A stretch of 64,000 bases of DNA from Zobellia uliginosa (GTDB taxonomy: Bacteria > Bacteroidota > Bacteroidia > Flavobacteriales > Flavobacteriaceae). The DNA lies in the NCBI RefSeq assembly GCF_018860745.1, contig NZ_JAHKPY010000014.1, positions 248,001-312,000 on the forward strand, read 5' to 3'. Of the stretch, positions 1 through 7,978 are shown piece after piece; position 1 is the stretch's first letter, and every line of letters starts with the position of its first letter. The notes beneath the pieces are model-generated. The model was not told the DNA's origin, did not search any database, and worked only from the letters and a program-made list of their open reading frames with translations. Both the position numbers and the translations under genes were made by a program.

Positions 1-14
1 CAAAAAATAATAAA

Positions 15-1064
15 ATGGTGCATTTTCATAAATTGACCGTAAAACACATCAAACCGCTCACTCCTAGTTCGGTTGCTATTACCTTTACGATACCGAAAGA
101 CCTTATACAAACTTTTGATTTTGTTCCTGGGCAATACATTACCATTAAAATGGAGCTTAAAGGAAAAGAAATCAGAAGAGCTTACTCAATTTGTTCTTCC
201 CCAAAGAGTGATTGCTTTACCATTGGCGTAAAAAAAGTTGATAAAGGCGGGTTTTCAGACTACGCACATACCAAACTCAAAACCGGTGATGTACTTGAAG
301 TCATGCCTCCAGAAGGTAGATTTACGTTTAAACCTACTGGAAAAGTTAAGAACATAGCGGCTTTCGCTGCTGGTAGCGGTATTACACCCATTCTGAGCAT
401 TGCTAAGGCAGTACTAGCGGATAATCCAAATAATAAATTCGTTCTTGTTTATGGAAACAAGTCTCAAAAGGAAACGATGTTCTATACGGATTTGGCAAAA
501 TTGGAATTGGATTACGCAGGCCGTTTCAGTGCATATTTCATAAATAGCCAGACCAAAGAAGATGATTCTCTTTTTGGCCGTATTGATGTTTCCACGGTTA
601 ACTATGCCATAAAGAACAAACATAAAGATGTAGATTTTGATGGGTATTACCTTTGTGGACCGGAAGCTATGATTCATTTAGTTTCCGATACGCTACAGGA
701 GAACAACATACCAAAAGACAAAATTCATTTTGAGCTTTTTACCACCACAGAGATTTTGGATGAACTACCTGAACAAGCCGATGGTAAAACGGAAGTTACT
801 GTTATAGTTGATGACGAAGAGTTTACTTTAACTATGGACAAGAAAGAAATTGTTCTAGATGCCGTACTAAAACAGAATATTGATGCTCCTTACTCTTGCC
901 AAGGTGGGGTTTGCAGTAGTTGCATTGCTAAAGTAACGGAAGGGAAAGCCGAAATGGTAAAAAATCAGATTCTTACGGATGGTGAAATTGCAGATGGTTT
1001 AATACTTACTTGTCAAGCACACCCAACAACACCTACTTTAAAAGTAGATTACGATGATGTTTAA
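15..1064 (+). CDS. Ferredoxin-NADP reductase-like flavoprotein with C-terminal 2Fe-2S domain (PaaE-like)
   Basis: Probable soluble electron-transfer oxidoreductase that passes electrons from NAD(P)H through FAD to a plant-type 2Fe-2S centre. The order is an FAD-binding domain (RAYS motif near residue 55), an NAD(P)-binding domain (GSGITP near residue 120 and a CGPEAM motif near 215) and a C-terminal ferredoxin domain with CQGGVCSSC and a later LTCQ cysteine. Length and order match reductases such as PaaE of phenylacetyl-CoA epoxygenase, but no paaABCD genes are next to it, so the partner is unknown. In Bacteroidota such stand-alone proteins are common. The ATG is 15 bases into the window, so upstream control cannot be seen. 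It converges on the patatin gene and shares a terminator with it. Confidence 0.85.
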   Translation: MVHFHKLTVKHIKPLTPSSVAITFTIPKDLIQTFDFVPGQYITIKMELKGKEIRRAYSICSSPKSDCFTIGVKKVDKGGFSDYAHTKLKTGDVLEVMPPEGRFTFKPTGKVKNIAAFAAGSGITPILSIAKAVLADNPNNKFVLVYGNKSQKETMFYTDLAKLELDYAGRFSAYFINSQTKEDDSLFGRIDVSTVNYAIKNKHKDVDFDGYYLCGPEAMIHLVSDTLQENNIPKDKIHFELFTTTEILDELPEQADGKTEVTVIVDDEEFTLTMDKKEIVLDAVLKQNIDAPYSCQGGVCSSCIAKVTEGKAEMVKNQILTDGEIADGLILTCQAHPTTPTLKVDYDDV

Positions 1065-1085
1065 AACATCCATTTAAAAATAAAG

Positions 1086-1121
1086 AAAGCCACGATTGTA
1101 AATTACAGTTGTGGCTTTTTT
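1086..1121. terminator. Bidirectional hairpin terminator
   Basis: The arms AAAGCCAC and GTGGCTTT extend inward with partly paired ATTGTAA/TTACAGT and are flanked by A- and T-runs. It lies between two convergent genes and covers the last codons of the patatin gene, whose stop is at 1103-1105. Confidence 0.8.
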
Positions 1122-1888
1122 AGTAGCTCTTCTAATTTTCGTGATGTATTTTCATAGCCAACCAGGTATGCTTTTTCAATACCTTTTCGGTCTAGAACAC
1201 CAATATTTTCCAGCTCTTTAAATTCCATAAGCAAATCACACGCTTCCAATTTTGTGCGATTTATGGCGTAAATCATTAGTCCCGTTACTCTTCCCGTTAG
1301 CTGCAACGAATTTTTGAGCGCATTTTTATTGAGTTCCCCAACAACGGATACATTGCTCCCAATAATATACTCCGCTTTGCCCACAACGGGTTCTAAGGGG
1401 AAATTATTCATTATACCCCCATCAGCATATAAATGCCCTTCCAACTCAACAGGGCTGAATACAGGAGGCAATGCAGCAGAAGCCAACAAAGGGCGAATAA
1501 GCTCTCCTTGCGAAAAATATTTAAGATCTCCCTTCTGTAGATTGGTGGCTACAATATGTAATTTTTTATGAAGTGCTTCAAAACTATTATCGGGAAAATA
1601 TGCCCTAAAGACATCAAAATACCTATCGGTATCAATAAAACCAGGTTTTACAATGGTCAAGAAATTATACTTGAATAAGGGTGTTTCCTTAAAAAAAGCC
1701 ATCATATCCACCACAGAGTTTCCGTTTGCATATAACGCGCCTACCAGTGCGCCCACACTACTACCGCCAATCACATCTGCGGAAAGACCAAACTCATTCA
1801 TAGCTTGTATAACGCCTATATGCGCCATACCGCGAACCCCACCGCCAGAGAGCACGAGGCCTATAGATTTTGTTTGGATATCACTCAT
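1103..1888 (-). CDS. Patatin-like phospholipase (RssA/NTE-type), cytoplasmic
   Basis: Serine lipid acyl hydrolase of the patatin family. All catalytic landmarks are visible: the oxyanion-hole motif GGGVRG near residue 15, the nucleophile motif GSSVG near 42, and the aspartate of the catalytic dyad in DGG near 155. At 261 residues it is the short single-domain bacterial form (RssA-like) with no signal peptide and no outer-membrane barrel, so it should act inside the cell. It is the last gene of the SusCD-ABC operon, 33 bases after the nucleoside hydrolase; whether it works with that uptake system or only shares the transcript is unclear. Its 3' end forms part of the shared terminator. Confidence 0.85.
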   Translation of the reverse strand: MSDIQTKSIGLVLSGGGVRGMAHIGVIQAMNEFGLSADVIGGSSVGALVGALYANGNSVVDMMAFFKETPLFKYNFLTIVKPGFIDTDRYFDVFRAYFPDNSFEALHKKLHIVATNLQKGDLKYFSQGELIRPLLASAALPPVFSPVELEGHLYADGGIMNNFPLEPVVGKAEYIIGSNVSVVGELNKNALKNSLQLTGRVTGLMIYAINRTKLEACDLLMEFKELENIGVLDRKGIEKAYLVGYENTSRKLEELLKKPQL

Positions 1889-1921
1889 TGTAGATTATCT
1901 GAAACTTGATTGCGAAGGTAT

Positions 1922-2842
1922 TTATTTCAAAAGACTATCCATCAATTTTTTATGATAGTCTAACACCACATCATAACAGTACTTTACTGGAAAACCCTCT
2001 TTCTTGTCGCACAGCAAATAGGGTTTGAACACCTGCTTGTCATTCTCTTTGACCGTATCGTCTTCATAAATTTCTAGTCGAGCATTTAGCTCTTCAGAAA
2101 TAATATCTTCCGGTGAAATAATATAATGACTGGCCAACACATCAAACGGATTGAACCCATCAGCTCCTTGGTCCACCCATTGCTGTAACCATGCGCGGGA
2201 AGCCTGGGCCAACCATTGATTGCCTTTATCGCTATCCGCCAAAGCATCTAAATCCTCTGCTTTAATCCAAACCTTATTAGATATTTCAAACGGACAAAGC
2301 GTAACGGGAACCCTATTTTCGAACATCAACCGAAAAGCATCATTATCCAAATCAAAATTAAGATCTTGGGCGTGATTGCCCTGATTTCCAATCTTAAAAT
2401 AGTCTTTGGGCGTTCTACGACCGGCAACCAAAACCACTTCTAGAATCTGACTTTTTAGTTCTGGGTATTTTAGAAGCAAAAGACCAACGTTGGTTGCGGG
2501 ACCAATAGCCATAATTATCATAGGCTGTTTACGGAGCGCTTCCGCCAAGGCATCAACAGCTTCGTTACTTTCTACCGCTTTGAGGTTTATAGCTTCGCCA
2601 GCTCCTTTATAAACAGGAATTTCGCCAAGAGCAAACTCAGTACTCATTTTTTGGCTCAGCGGATATGAATTTTCAATAACCGTGTTACCAAAAACCGCAC
2701 TGATGCCACAAACTTCAATAGTATCAGCTTTTATCAGTTGCAAAACGGCATACCCATCATCAACATCACAATAACCTTCTCGCTTCTCCCTTGTCATACC
2801 CACAGAAAGGTCTGTGTCTATCCATACTTTTTTTTTCGTCAT
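1922..2842 (-). CDS. Nucleoside hydrolase (IUNH family), cytoplasmic
   Basis: Predicted to cleave the N-glycosidic bond of a nucleoside or related N-riboside, giving base and sugar. The N terminus has the calcium-binding aspartates (WIDTD, then DVDDGYA), the middle has the IGPATNVG segment typical of the family, and NPFDVLA near residue 225 supplies a later conserved Asp. The usual compact DTDxxxDD motif is interrupted by roughly a dozen residues between the first aspartates and DVDD, marking a subfamily whose substrate I cannot assign. There is no signal peptide. It follows the ABC transporter ATPase by 24 bases in one operon, which suggests that it processes the imported compound. Confidence 0.8.
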   Translation of the reverse strand: MTKKKVWIDTDLSVGMTREKREGYCDVDDGYAVLQLIKADTIEVCGISAVFGNTVIENSYPLSQKMSTEFALGEIPVYKGAGEAINLKAVESNEAVDALAEALRKQPMIIMAIGPATNVGLLLLKYPELKSQILEVVLVAGRRTPKDYFKIGNQGNHAQDLNFDLDNDAFRLMFENRVPVTLCPFEISNKVWIKAEDLDALADSDKGNQWLAQASRAWLQQWVDQGADGFNPFDVLASHYIISPEDIISEELNARLEIYEDDTVKENDKQVFKPYLLCDKKEGFPVKYCYDVVLDYHKKLMDSLLK

Positions 2843-2866
2843 TCTAACTGAATTATATTTTTTCTC

Positions 2867-3586
2867 CTATATCAATCCGCCCCAAAAATCGATTTCATTT
2901 TGAACTCCTGTTTCCGGATCTTGAATAAAATCTTTCTTGTCTTCATACACCTTTAAAATTCCATCGTGCATAAAACCGATTTGGTCCCCCATTAATACAG
3001 CTTCTTTTAAATCATGGGTTACAAAGAGTGAGGTGATTTTATATTCTGCAGTTAACTTCTTAAACAGTTCTTGCATACGTTGCCGGGTTCCGGTATCCAA
3101 ACTACCAAAAGGCTCATCTAACAACAAAAGTGAAGGGTTAGTGCTGATCGCTCGGCCAAATGAAACTCGTTGCCGCTGCCCTCCAGAAAGCTCTGTAGGC
3201 ATTTTATCCGCTTGGCCTTCTAGTTCTAAGCTTTGAAGCATGTGGTTAACCTCCTCCTTTATTAAACCTTCCGGTATTTTTTTTAATCGCAGTCCGAAAG
3301 CTATATTCTCAAAAGCGTTCAAATGGGGAAACAGTAAATCTTCTTGATATAAATATACTATGTTTCGCTTCTCAGGTTTGGTTTCTGTAATGTCCTCTCC
3401 GTTCAACAAAATTTTGCCTGAATCTGATGCTACAAGTCCACCAATGGTCTTCAGCATCGTAGTTTTACCACAACCAGACTTTCCTAAAATGCTTAATGTT
3501 TGCTTGCTTTCCAGAGAGAAATTAAGATCCTTAACCACCTTTTCTTCTCCAAAACTTTTAACGATATGTTGTACTTCAAGAAACAT
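2867..3586 (-). CDS. ABC transporter ATP-binding protein (YnjD/ThiQ-like)
   Basis: Energises the importer encoded just upstream. The motifs appear in order: Walker A GKSGCGKTT near residue 35, Q-loop in YLYQED near 80, signature LSGGQRQR near 133, Walker B LLLLDEP near 153 and the H-loop in FVTHD near 189. The 239-residue length lacks the extra C-terminal regulatory domain of larger PotA/MalK types. Its ATG overlaps the stop of the permease gene by one base (TGATG), which indicates translational coupling. It resembles ATPases of thiamine, iron and YnjBCD-type importers; the substrate is not shown by the sequence. Confidence 0.9.
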   Translation of the reverse strand: MFLEVQHIVKSFGEEKVVKDLNFSLESKQTLSILGKSGCGKTTMLKTIGGLVASDSGKILLNGEDITETKPEKRNIVYLYQEDLLFPHLNAFENIAFGLRLKKIPEGLIKEEVNHMLQSLELEGQADKMPTELSGGQRQRVSFGRAISTNPSLLLLDEPFGSLDTGTRQRMQELFKKLTAEYKITSLFVTHDLKEAVLMGDQIGFMHDGILKVYEDKKDFIQDPETGVQNEIDFWGGLI

Positions 3587-4359
3587 CAGACCAATTTTTT
3601 AAATACATAACGCTTGTTAAAATACAATAAAACTACGGGTGGAAAAATCAATAAGCAACAGCTTAACGCTCCATAATAATAGTTGGCTTCTTTTATAAAC
3701 AAGAATACCTTTATTGTAAGTGTTTGTACTTTTCCAATACCTATAATAGAGGTCAGCCCATATTCGAACCAAGAAATAAGAAACGTTTGAAAAAAGCAGA
3801 TTAGGATTAGCCCTTTTGCCAGAGGTAATAACACTTTGGTATAGGTCTGCCATTTATTTCCGCCTAAAGTGGCCACTAGGTCTTCATAGCTTTTTACCTT
3901 TGCGTTCCAAAAACTACTAAAAAAGAGAAGGGCATACGGGAAGGCGATAATAAATTGGGCCACCACAACACCGGTCATATTTCCAAACAATCCCATTTTC
4001 AAAAAGAAGAAACTTAGACAGGCCGCAAAAACTACGGGTGCCAGTATGTATGGAAAATAGGCCAATAGTGTTAATATCCTTTTTTTAGGGTGATAAAACA
4101 CCGCTTTACTAATCAAAAATCCGGATGCCGTAGAAAATACAGCTACGGAAAGTGATATTAATAGAGACGAAAAAAAACTTTCTAAAAGCCCCGTTTCAGA
4201 ACCAAAAACAGTAACCCAATTCTTAAAACCCAAGTAAGATGGCCAAACCTCGGGAAAACGCCATTCAGAAGCCAATGATAAAAACACGAGGTAGATGAAC
4301 GGAAACAGTATCAACAGCACCGCTAAACTCAAAACAAAGGATTTCCAGTTAATTCGCAT
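3586..4359 (-). CDS. ABC transporter permease, second subunit
   Basis: Inner-membrane permease with about six hydrophobic segments. The cytoplasmic EAA loop, which contacts the ATPase, is recognisable around YEDLVATLGGNKWQT. I place the start at the ATG at 4359 (MRINWKS), giving about 257 residues; the longer reading frame begins at a TTG inside the preceding permease gene and adds a non-membrane, cysteine-containing tail. The chosen start overlaps the upstream gene by 11 bases, in keeping with the tight coupling seen in the operon. Together with the other permease it would form the heterodimeric channel. Confidence 0.85.
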   Translation of the reverse strand: MRINWKSFVLSLAVLLILFPFIYLVFLSLASEWRFPEVWPSYLGFKNWVTVFGSETGLLESFFSSLLISLSVAVFSTASGFLISKAVFYHPKKRILTLLAYFPYILAPVVFAACLSFFFLKMGLFGNMTGVVVAQFIIAFPYALLFFSSFWNAKVKSYEDLVATLGGNKWQTYTKVLLPLAKGLILICFFQTFLISWFEYGLTSIIGIGKVQTLTIKVFLFIKEANYYYGALSCCLLIFPPVVLLYFNKRYVFKKLV

Positions 4360-5203
4360 AGGCTGATTTTCTTTTGGGCAGAAACAGTACAATGGCAGCT
4401 GCAGAAACAATTAAAGTATATAAAACAGCTACCACATATCCTTCTGAAATTTTATCTAAATCGTATTGTTTAATTTCCTGAATAATAAGTACGGAAAGCA
4501 TTTGAGGCGATTCTTGACCTAAAATTAACGGCACTTCATAAGCTCCTAAAAGGAAAATAAAGTAGAGCACGATAAGGACCCAGGTCTTTTTAATCAAAAT
4601 AGGTAAAAACACACGTAGTGCAATCTGATTGGGATTTGCACCAAGGGACTGTGCCAATACAGAAAGTTCTTCTACCCTTTCATTTTTGTAAACGTTCAAG
4701 AAAAGTAAAACGAAAAAGGGCATAACCATAGTTACAAACGATAGGAGAATCCCAAAAGCCAGCCCGTCATTTACCAAATCCGGAAACTCCGAAGCTTTGG
4801 TTATCAACCCAAATTTGTGACTGATACGGGCAAAAAAGCCTCCTTTAGAAAAAAGTTGCAACGTGAAAAAACCAGTTACAACACCCGGTATCGCTAATGG
4901 TAGATAAATTATAAAAGACAAGAATCGCTTTTCAAGCTGTTTTTTAAATTTCAAGGTAATCCATAGTGCTCCACCTACTGAAATAGTTACGGCAGTGAGC
5001 GCTATTATAAAACTGTACAAAAATGATTTAAAAAAAATACCCGATGCCAAAACGGACTCCCAAAATTGTAGCGTAAAGCCATTATTAGCAACTCCAATGA
5101 CACCAAAACTATAAAGCAGTGCATAAATGAATGCTGCTGCAAAAGGCACTACACCAATCAGCACAAATAATAGAATACTTACGTTTGATTTCTTAATTTT
5201 CAA
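4349..5203 (-). CDS. ABC transporter permease, first subunit (TTG start)
   Basis: Inner-membrane permease of the binding-protein-dependent type, with six hydrophobic segments and an EAA-type loop around VEELSVLAQSLGANPNQ. The reading frame has a stop codon directly before the TTG at 5203 and no suitable ATG before the first membrane helix, so TTG is the likely start. It overlaps the stop of the substrate-binding lipoprotein by 11 bases. In E. coli YnjC both permease halves are fused in one protein; here they are separate genes. Confidence 0.82.
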   Translation of the reverse strand: MKIKKSNVSILLFVLIGVVPFAAAFIYALLYSFGVIGVANNGFTLQFWESVLASGIFFKSFLYSFIIALTAVTISVGGALWITLKFKKQLEKRFLSFIIYLPLAIPGVVTGFFTLQLFSKGGFFARISHKFGLITKASEFPDLVNDGLAFGILLSFVTMVMPFFVLLFLNVYKNERVEELSVLAQSLGANPNQIALRVFLPILIKKTWVLIVLYFIFLLGAYEVPLILGQESPQMLSVLIIQEIKQYDLDKISEGYVVAVLYTLIVSAAAIVLFLPKRKSAYAN

Positions 5204-6416
5204 TTACTTTTTTCCTAAAATCTTCATATAATCGAATCATATATTCAGGGGCCGGTTCCGCAATAGCATTTACTTCTAATTGCTTTAAAGTAGGGCCATA
5301 TTGCCTTTTTCTAGCATCCAGGAATTTTTCTTTCCACTCCGGTTCTAATTTCTCCATGGACAAAACCGTGTTAGAATCCATGCCGTTAGCATCTGCTTTC
5401 TTTAACTGGGCTTCGGGAGAAAGCAGAAAATTAATGACCTGCATCGCTCCTGCTTTTTGAGGTGCATTGTGTAAGATACCTAGGTAATTAGAATTTCTAA
5501 TGGTTCCGTTTTCCCAAGCATACCCTTTGGTTGATTTAGGATAAAGACCGGTTAGTACTTTGTCTTCAATACCTCCTTCGCTAAAACCATATGCTATGAG
5601 TAATTCTCCATTGGCATATAACTGATTCATTTTGGATTGTTCTTTGGGAAATGTACTTCCTTCCTTCCAAAAATACTGTTTGTTATTATTAATGAAATCC
5701 CATAACTTTTCCGATAACTGATTGTACTTATCTTCATCAAATGAACCATTCAATGCATTGGGGCCCCCACCTAACTCTGCCATAAAACTTTTTAAGAGTG
5801 TCATTCCCGTAAAGTCATTGGATATGGTAAATGTTCCTGGATGCTCCCTAATGAACTTTTCCAACTCAGGAATGCTTTTAGGTGGACTTGGCAACTTCTC
5901 CGAATCGTATACGATTGCAAATTGATTTATGCTCCATGGGGCTTCCATGCCATTTACAGCTTGCTGAAAATCCGTACTGATAAAGGAATCTTCAAAGTTG
6001 ATGAAAGATGCATTTGGAAGCAATCCTACAAACGGACCCCATAGCCCTTCTATCTTTCTCAATTGAAAAAATGTCTCTCCATTAATCCAAACCATATCCA
6101 CTTGTCCTTGTTCGATATCGGCCTGTTTTTCTCCCATAACCAATTGCACAATCTCAGGTCCTTGACCTCCGCTAATTTGTAAGTCGATGTTGAATTTCTT
6201 CTTAACACTTGGCACCACATAATTATTGATGTAGTCATTAATAGCCGTACTACCCTGCCACATCATAAAATTAACTATAGTACCCTCGGCATTATCTTGA
6301 ATCTCTTCCCATGATGCGCTTTTAAGTTTCTCATTATCCTGCGTTGTTTTTTCCCCACAAGAGAGCACTGAAACACCTATTAAAATACCAAATAGTATAT
6401 GATTAACTCTTCTCAT
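5193..6416 (-). CDS. ABC transporter substrate-binding lipoprotein (YnjB-like)
   Basis: Solute-binding component that captures the ligand in the periplasm. An N-terminal lipoprotein signal is clear: basic start, hydrophobic core and a VLSC lipobox with the acylated Cys near residue 20. The body has the look of extracellular solute-binding family 1, and the MVWINGETF segment resembles the conserved WINGENF-like stretch I recall from YnjB (COG4134), whose ligand is not established. It lies 81 bases after SusD and is coupled to the permease gene. The combination implies that a substrate crossing the outer membrane through SusCD is handed to this lipoprotein. Confidence 0.78.
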   Translation of the reverse strand: MRRVNHILFGILIGVSVLSCGEKTTQDNEKLKSASWEEIQDNAEGTIVNFMMWQGSTAINDYINNYVVPSVKKKFNIDLQISGGQGPEIVQLVMGEKQADIEQGQVDMVWINGETFFQLRKIEGLWGPFVGLLPNASFINFEDSFISTDFQQAVNGMEAPWSINQFAIVYDSEKLPSPPKSIPELEKFIREHPGTFTISNDFTGMTLLKSFMAELGGGPNALNGSFDEDKYNQLSEKLWDFINNNKQYFWKEGSTFPKEQSKMNQLYANGELLIAYGFSEGGIEDKVLTGLYPKSTKGYAWENGTIRNSNYLGILHNAPQKAGAMQVINFLLSPEAQLKKADANGMDSNTVLSMEKLEPEWKEKFLDARKRQYGPTLKQLEVNAIAEPAPEYMIRLYEDFRKKVIEN

Positions 6417-6497
6417 TAAAATTACCTCTGTTTATTTATAAATCACTTAGTCGCTTAATGGGTGAATCCTTTTAAAAATGTTCAACTTATTTTTAAG

Positions 6498-7967
6498 CTA
6501 GTCTTTTTCCCACCAACCTTTACTGTTAATATTATCCCCTCCAATGCTTTCTGCGGCAGCTTTATAATTTGCACTATTAGTAGCTTGCTCAGATTCCGGA
6601 TACAAATACCGAACGGGATATTTATTGTTGTTCAAATTATCCGGCCCTGGTTTTAATTTAGGAACACCCGTTCTACGCACATTAAACCAAGCTTCATGTC
6701 CATTAGAAATTAAACTAAACCATTTTTGTGTCAAAATCTTGTTTAGATTATCCGCACCATTAAGTAAAACTGACTCCTGGGTTAAATATCCGGCAGGTAC
6801 CTCAACCCCATAATATTCAAAACTAGCTGTTACTGCGGCTTCGTAATAGGCTTGAACATCTCCCGAAATATAACCCCGTTCCGCCGCTTCTGCTAAAGCG
6901 AACTGCACTTCTGAATATTGCATAAATTGCGCATCTACTCCATCAGGAACATCCCTAAAAATAGCACCGAACAAAGAAACGTCATTTAAATCTATTCCCT
7001 TTTCTGCAATAGTTTCTCGATCTTGACCATTGACCAATCCCTTGAATTCAGGATTTCCTGTATTAATGCTTACCTGGGTTGGTTTGTACAAAACCTCAAC
7101 CCTGGGGTCGTTCCACAAAGTTAAAACCGAATCAACGGTTGCCGTCATACGATGTTCTTGATACAACCCTAAAGCCGCCAAAGTCATGGGGTACTGATTG
7201 GGTGCAGAAGTCAAATATGGTAAAACCGCGTTATCCGCATTAGACCGCATCAACTTGCCTGAAGATGCCAAAGTTTGAATTTCCGAATAATCTGTCAATC
7301 GTTTACTGATTCGCATGAGGTATCGCAACCTTAGTGAGTTGGCAAAACGCATCCATTTATCCAAATCCCCATTGAACATAACATCGCCATTAATAGTTGC
7401 ACTGGAATTTTCTAAAGTCGTTGCTGCACGTTCCAGAACTACCAAGATGCCCGTTTCTGGATCTGTATAAATACTTTCTTGAGTATCGTAAGCGGGAGTA
7501 AACTGACCTTCCAAGGCATTAACGGCATCGGTATAGGGAACATCTCCCCACATATCCGTTAATTGTGAGAACAAGAAACTCTGCATGATATCCCCAATGG
7601 CATTATAAGACTCATTAGAGCCTTGTAGCTCTCGCATAGACTTGATATCACTCAACAACTGAAAAATAGTGTTCCAGTATTCGCTATTCGTTCCCATTTC
7701 ATAACGATCAATACGCTCAAATTCTACACTTGCAGCAAATTGCTGAATGTAATTGGCCAAACGAAAGCCTTGATTATAGGCGTTTTGGTTAGCTTCCACC
7801 GAAATAACATTAGCAAGCAAAAACTGCGGATCAACCGATTCCGGAGCGTTCGGGTTTTCGTTCAGTTCCTCAAACTCATCTGTGCAACCGCCAAGAAGCA
7901 AGACAAAACTGAATAGACCTAATATATATAGTTTGTTCATCGTATTATTTTTTTGTTTTTCTTTCAT
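6498..7967 (-). CDS. SusD/RagB-family outer-membrane lipoprotein (SusD-like_2 type)
   Basis: Surface lipoprotein that caps the SusC pore and binds the ligand. A lipobox (LGGC) follows a hydrophobic stretch, and the segment FEELNENPNAPE just after the Cys is typical of SusD-like_2 proteins, as is the C-terminal EAWFNVRRTG motif. The length of 489 residues fits the family. Two starts are possible: the ATG at 7967, preceded by a strong AGGAGG, and the ATG at 7940 (MNKLY), nearer the signal peptide. I prefer 7967 because of the ribosome-binding site. The gene starts 11 bases after the susC stop. Confidence 0.88.
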   Translation of the reverse strand: MKEKQKNNTMNKLYILGLFSFVLLLGGCTDEFEELNENPNAPESVDPQFLLANVISVEANQNAYNQGFRLANYIQQFAASVEFERIDRYEMGTNSEYWNTIFQLLSDIKSMRELQGSNESYNAIGDIMQSFLFSQLTDMWGDVPYTDAVNALEGQFTPAYDTQESIYTDPETGILVVLERAATTLENSSATINGDVMFNGDLDKWMRFANSLRLRYLMRISKRLTDYSEIQTLASSGKLMRSNADNAVLPYLTSAPNQYPMTLAALGLYQEHRMTATVDSVLTLWNDPRVEVLYKPTQVSINTGNPEFKGLVNGQDRETIAEKGIDLNDVSLFGAIFRDVPDGVDAQFMQYSEVQFALAEAAERGYISGDVQAYYEAAVTASFEYYGVEVPAGYLTQESVLLNGADNLNKILTQKWFSLISNGHEAWFNVRRTGVPKLKPGPDNLNNNKYPVRYLYPESEQATNSANYKAAAESIGGDNINSKGWWEKD

Positions 7968-7971
7968 AATT

Positions 7972-7977
7972 CCTCCT
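7972..7977 (-). promoter_or_regulatory. Shine-Dalgarno sequence of the SusD gene
   Basis: AGGAGG lies four bases before the ATG at 7967 and just after the susC stop codon. Strong Shine-Dalgarno sequences are rare in Bacteroidota, so it is informative for choosing this start and may raise SusD output relative to SusC. Confidence 0.6.
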
Positions 7978-7978
7978 C

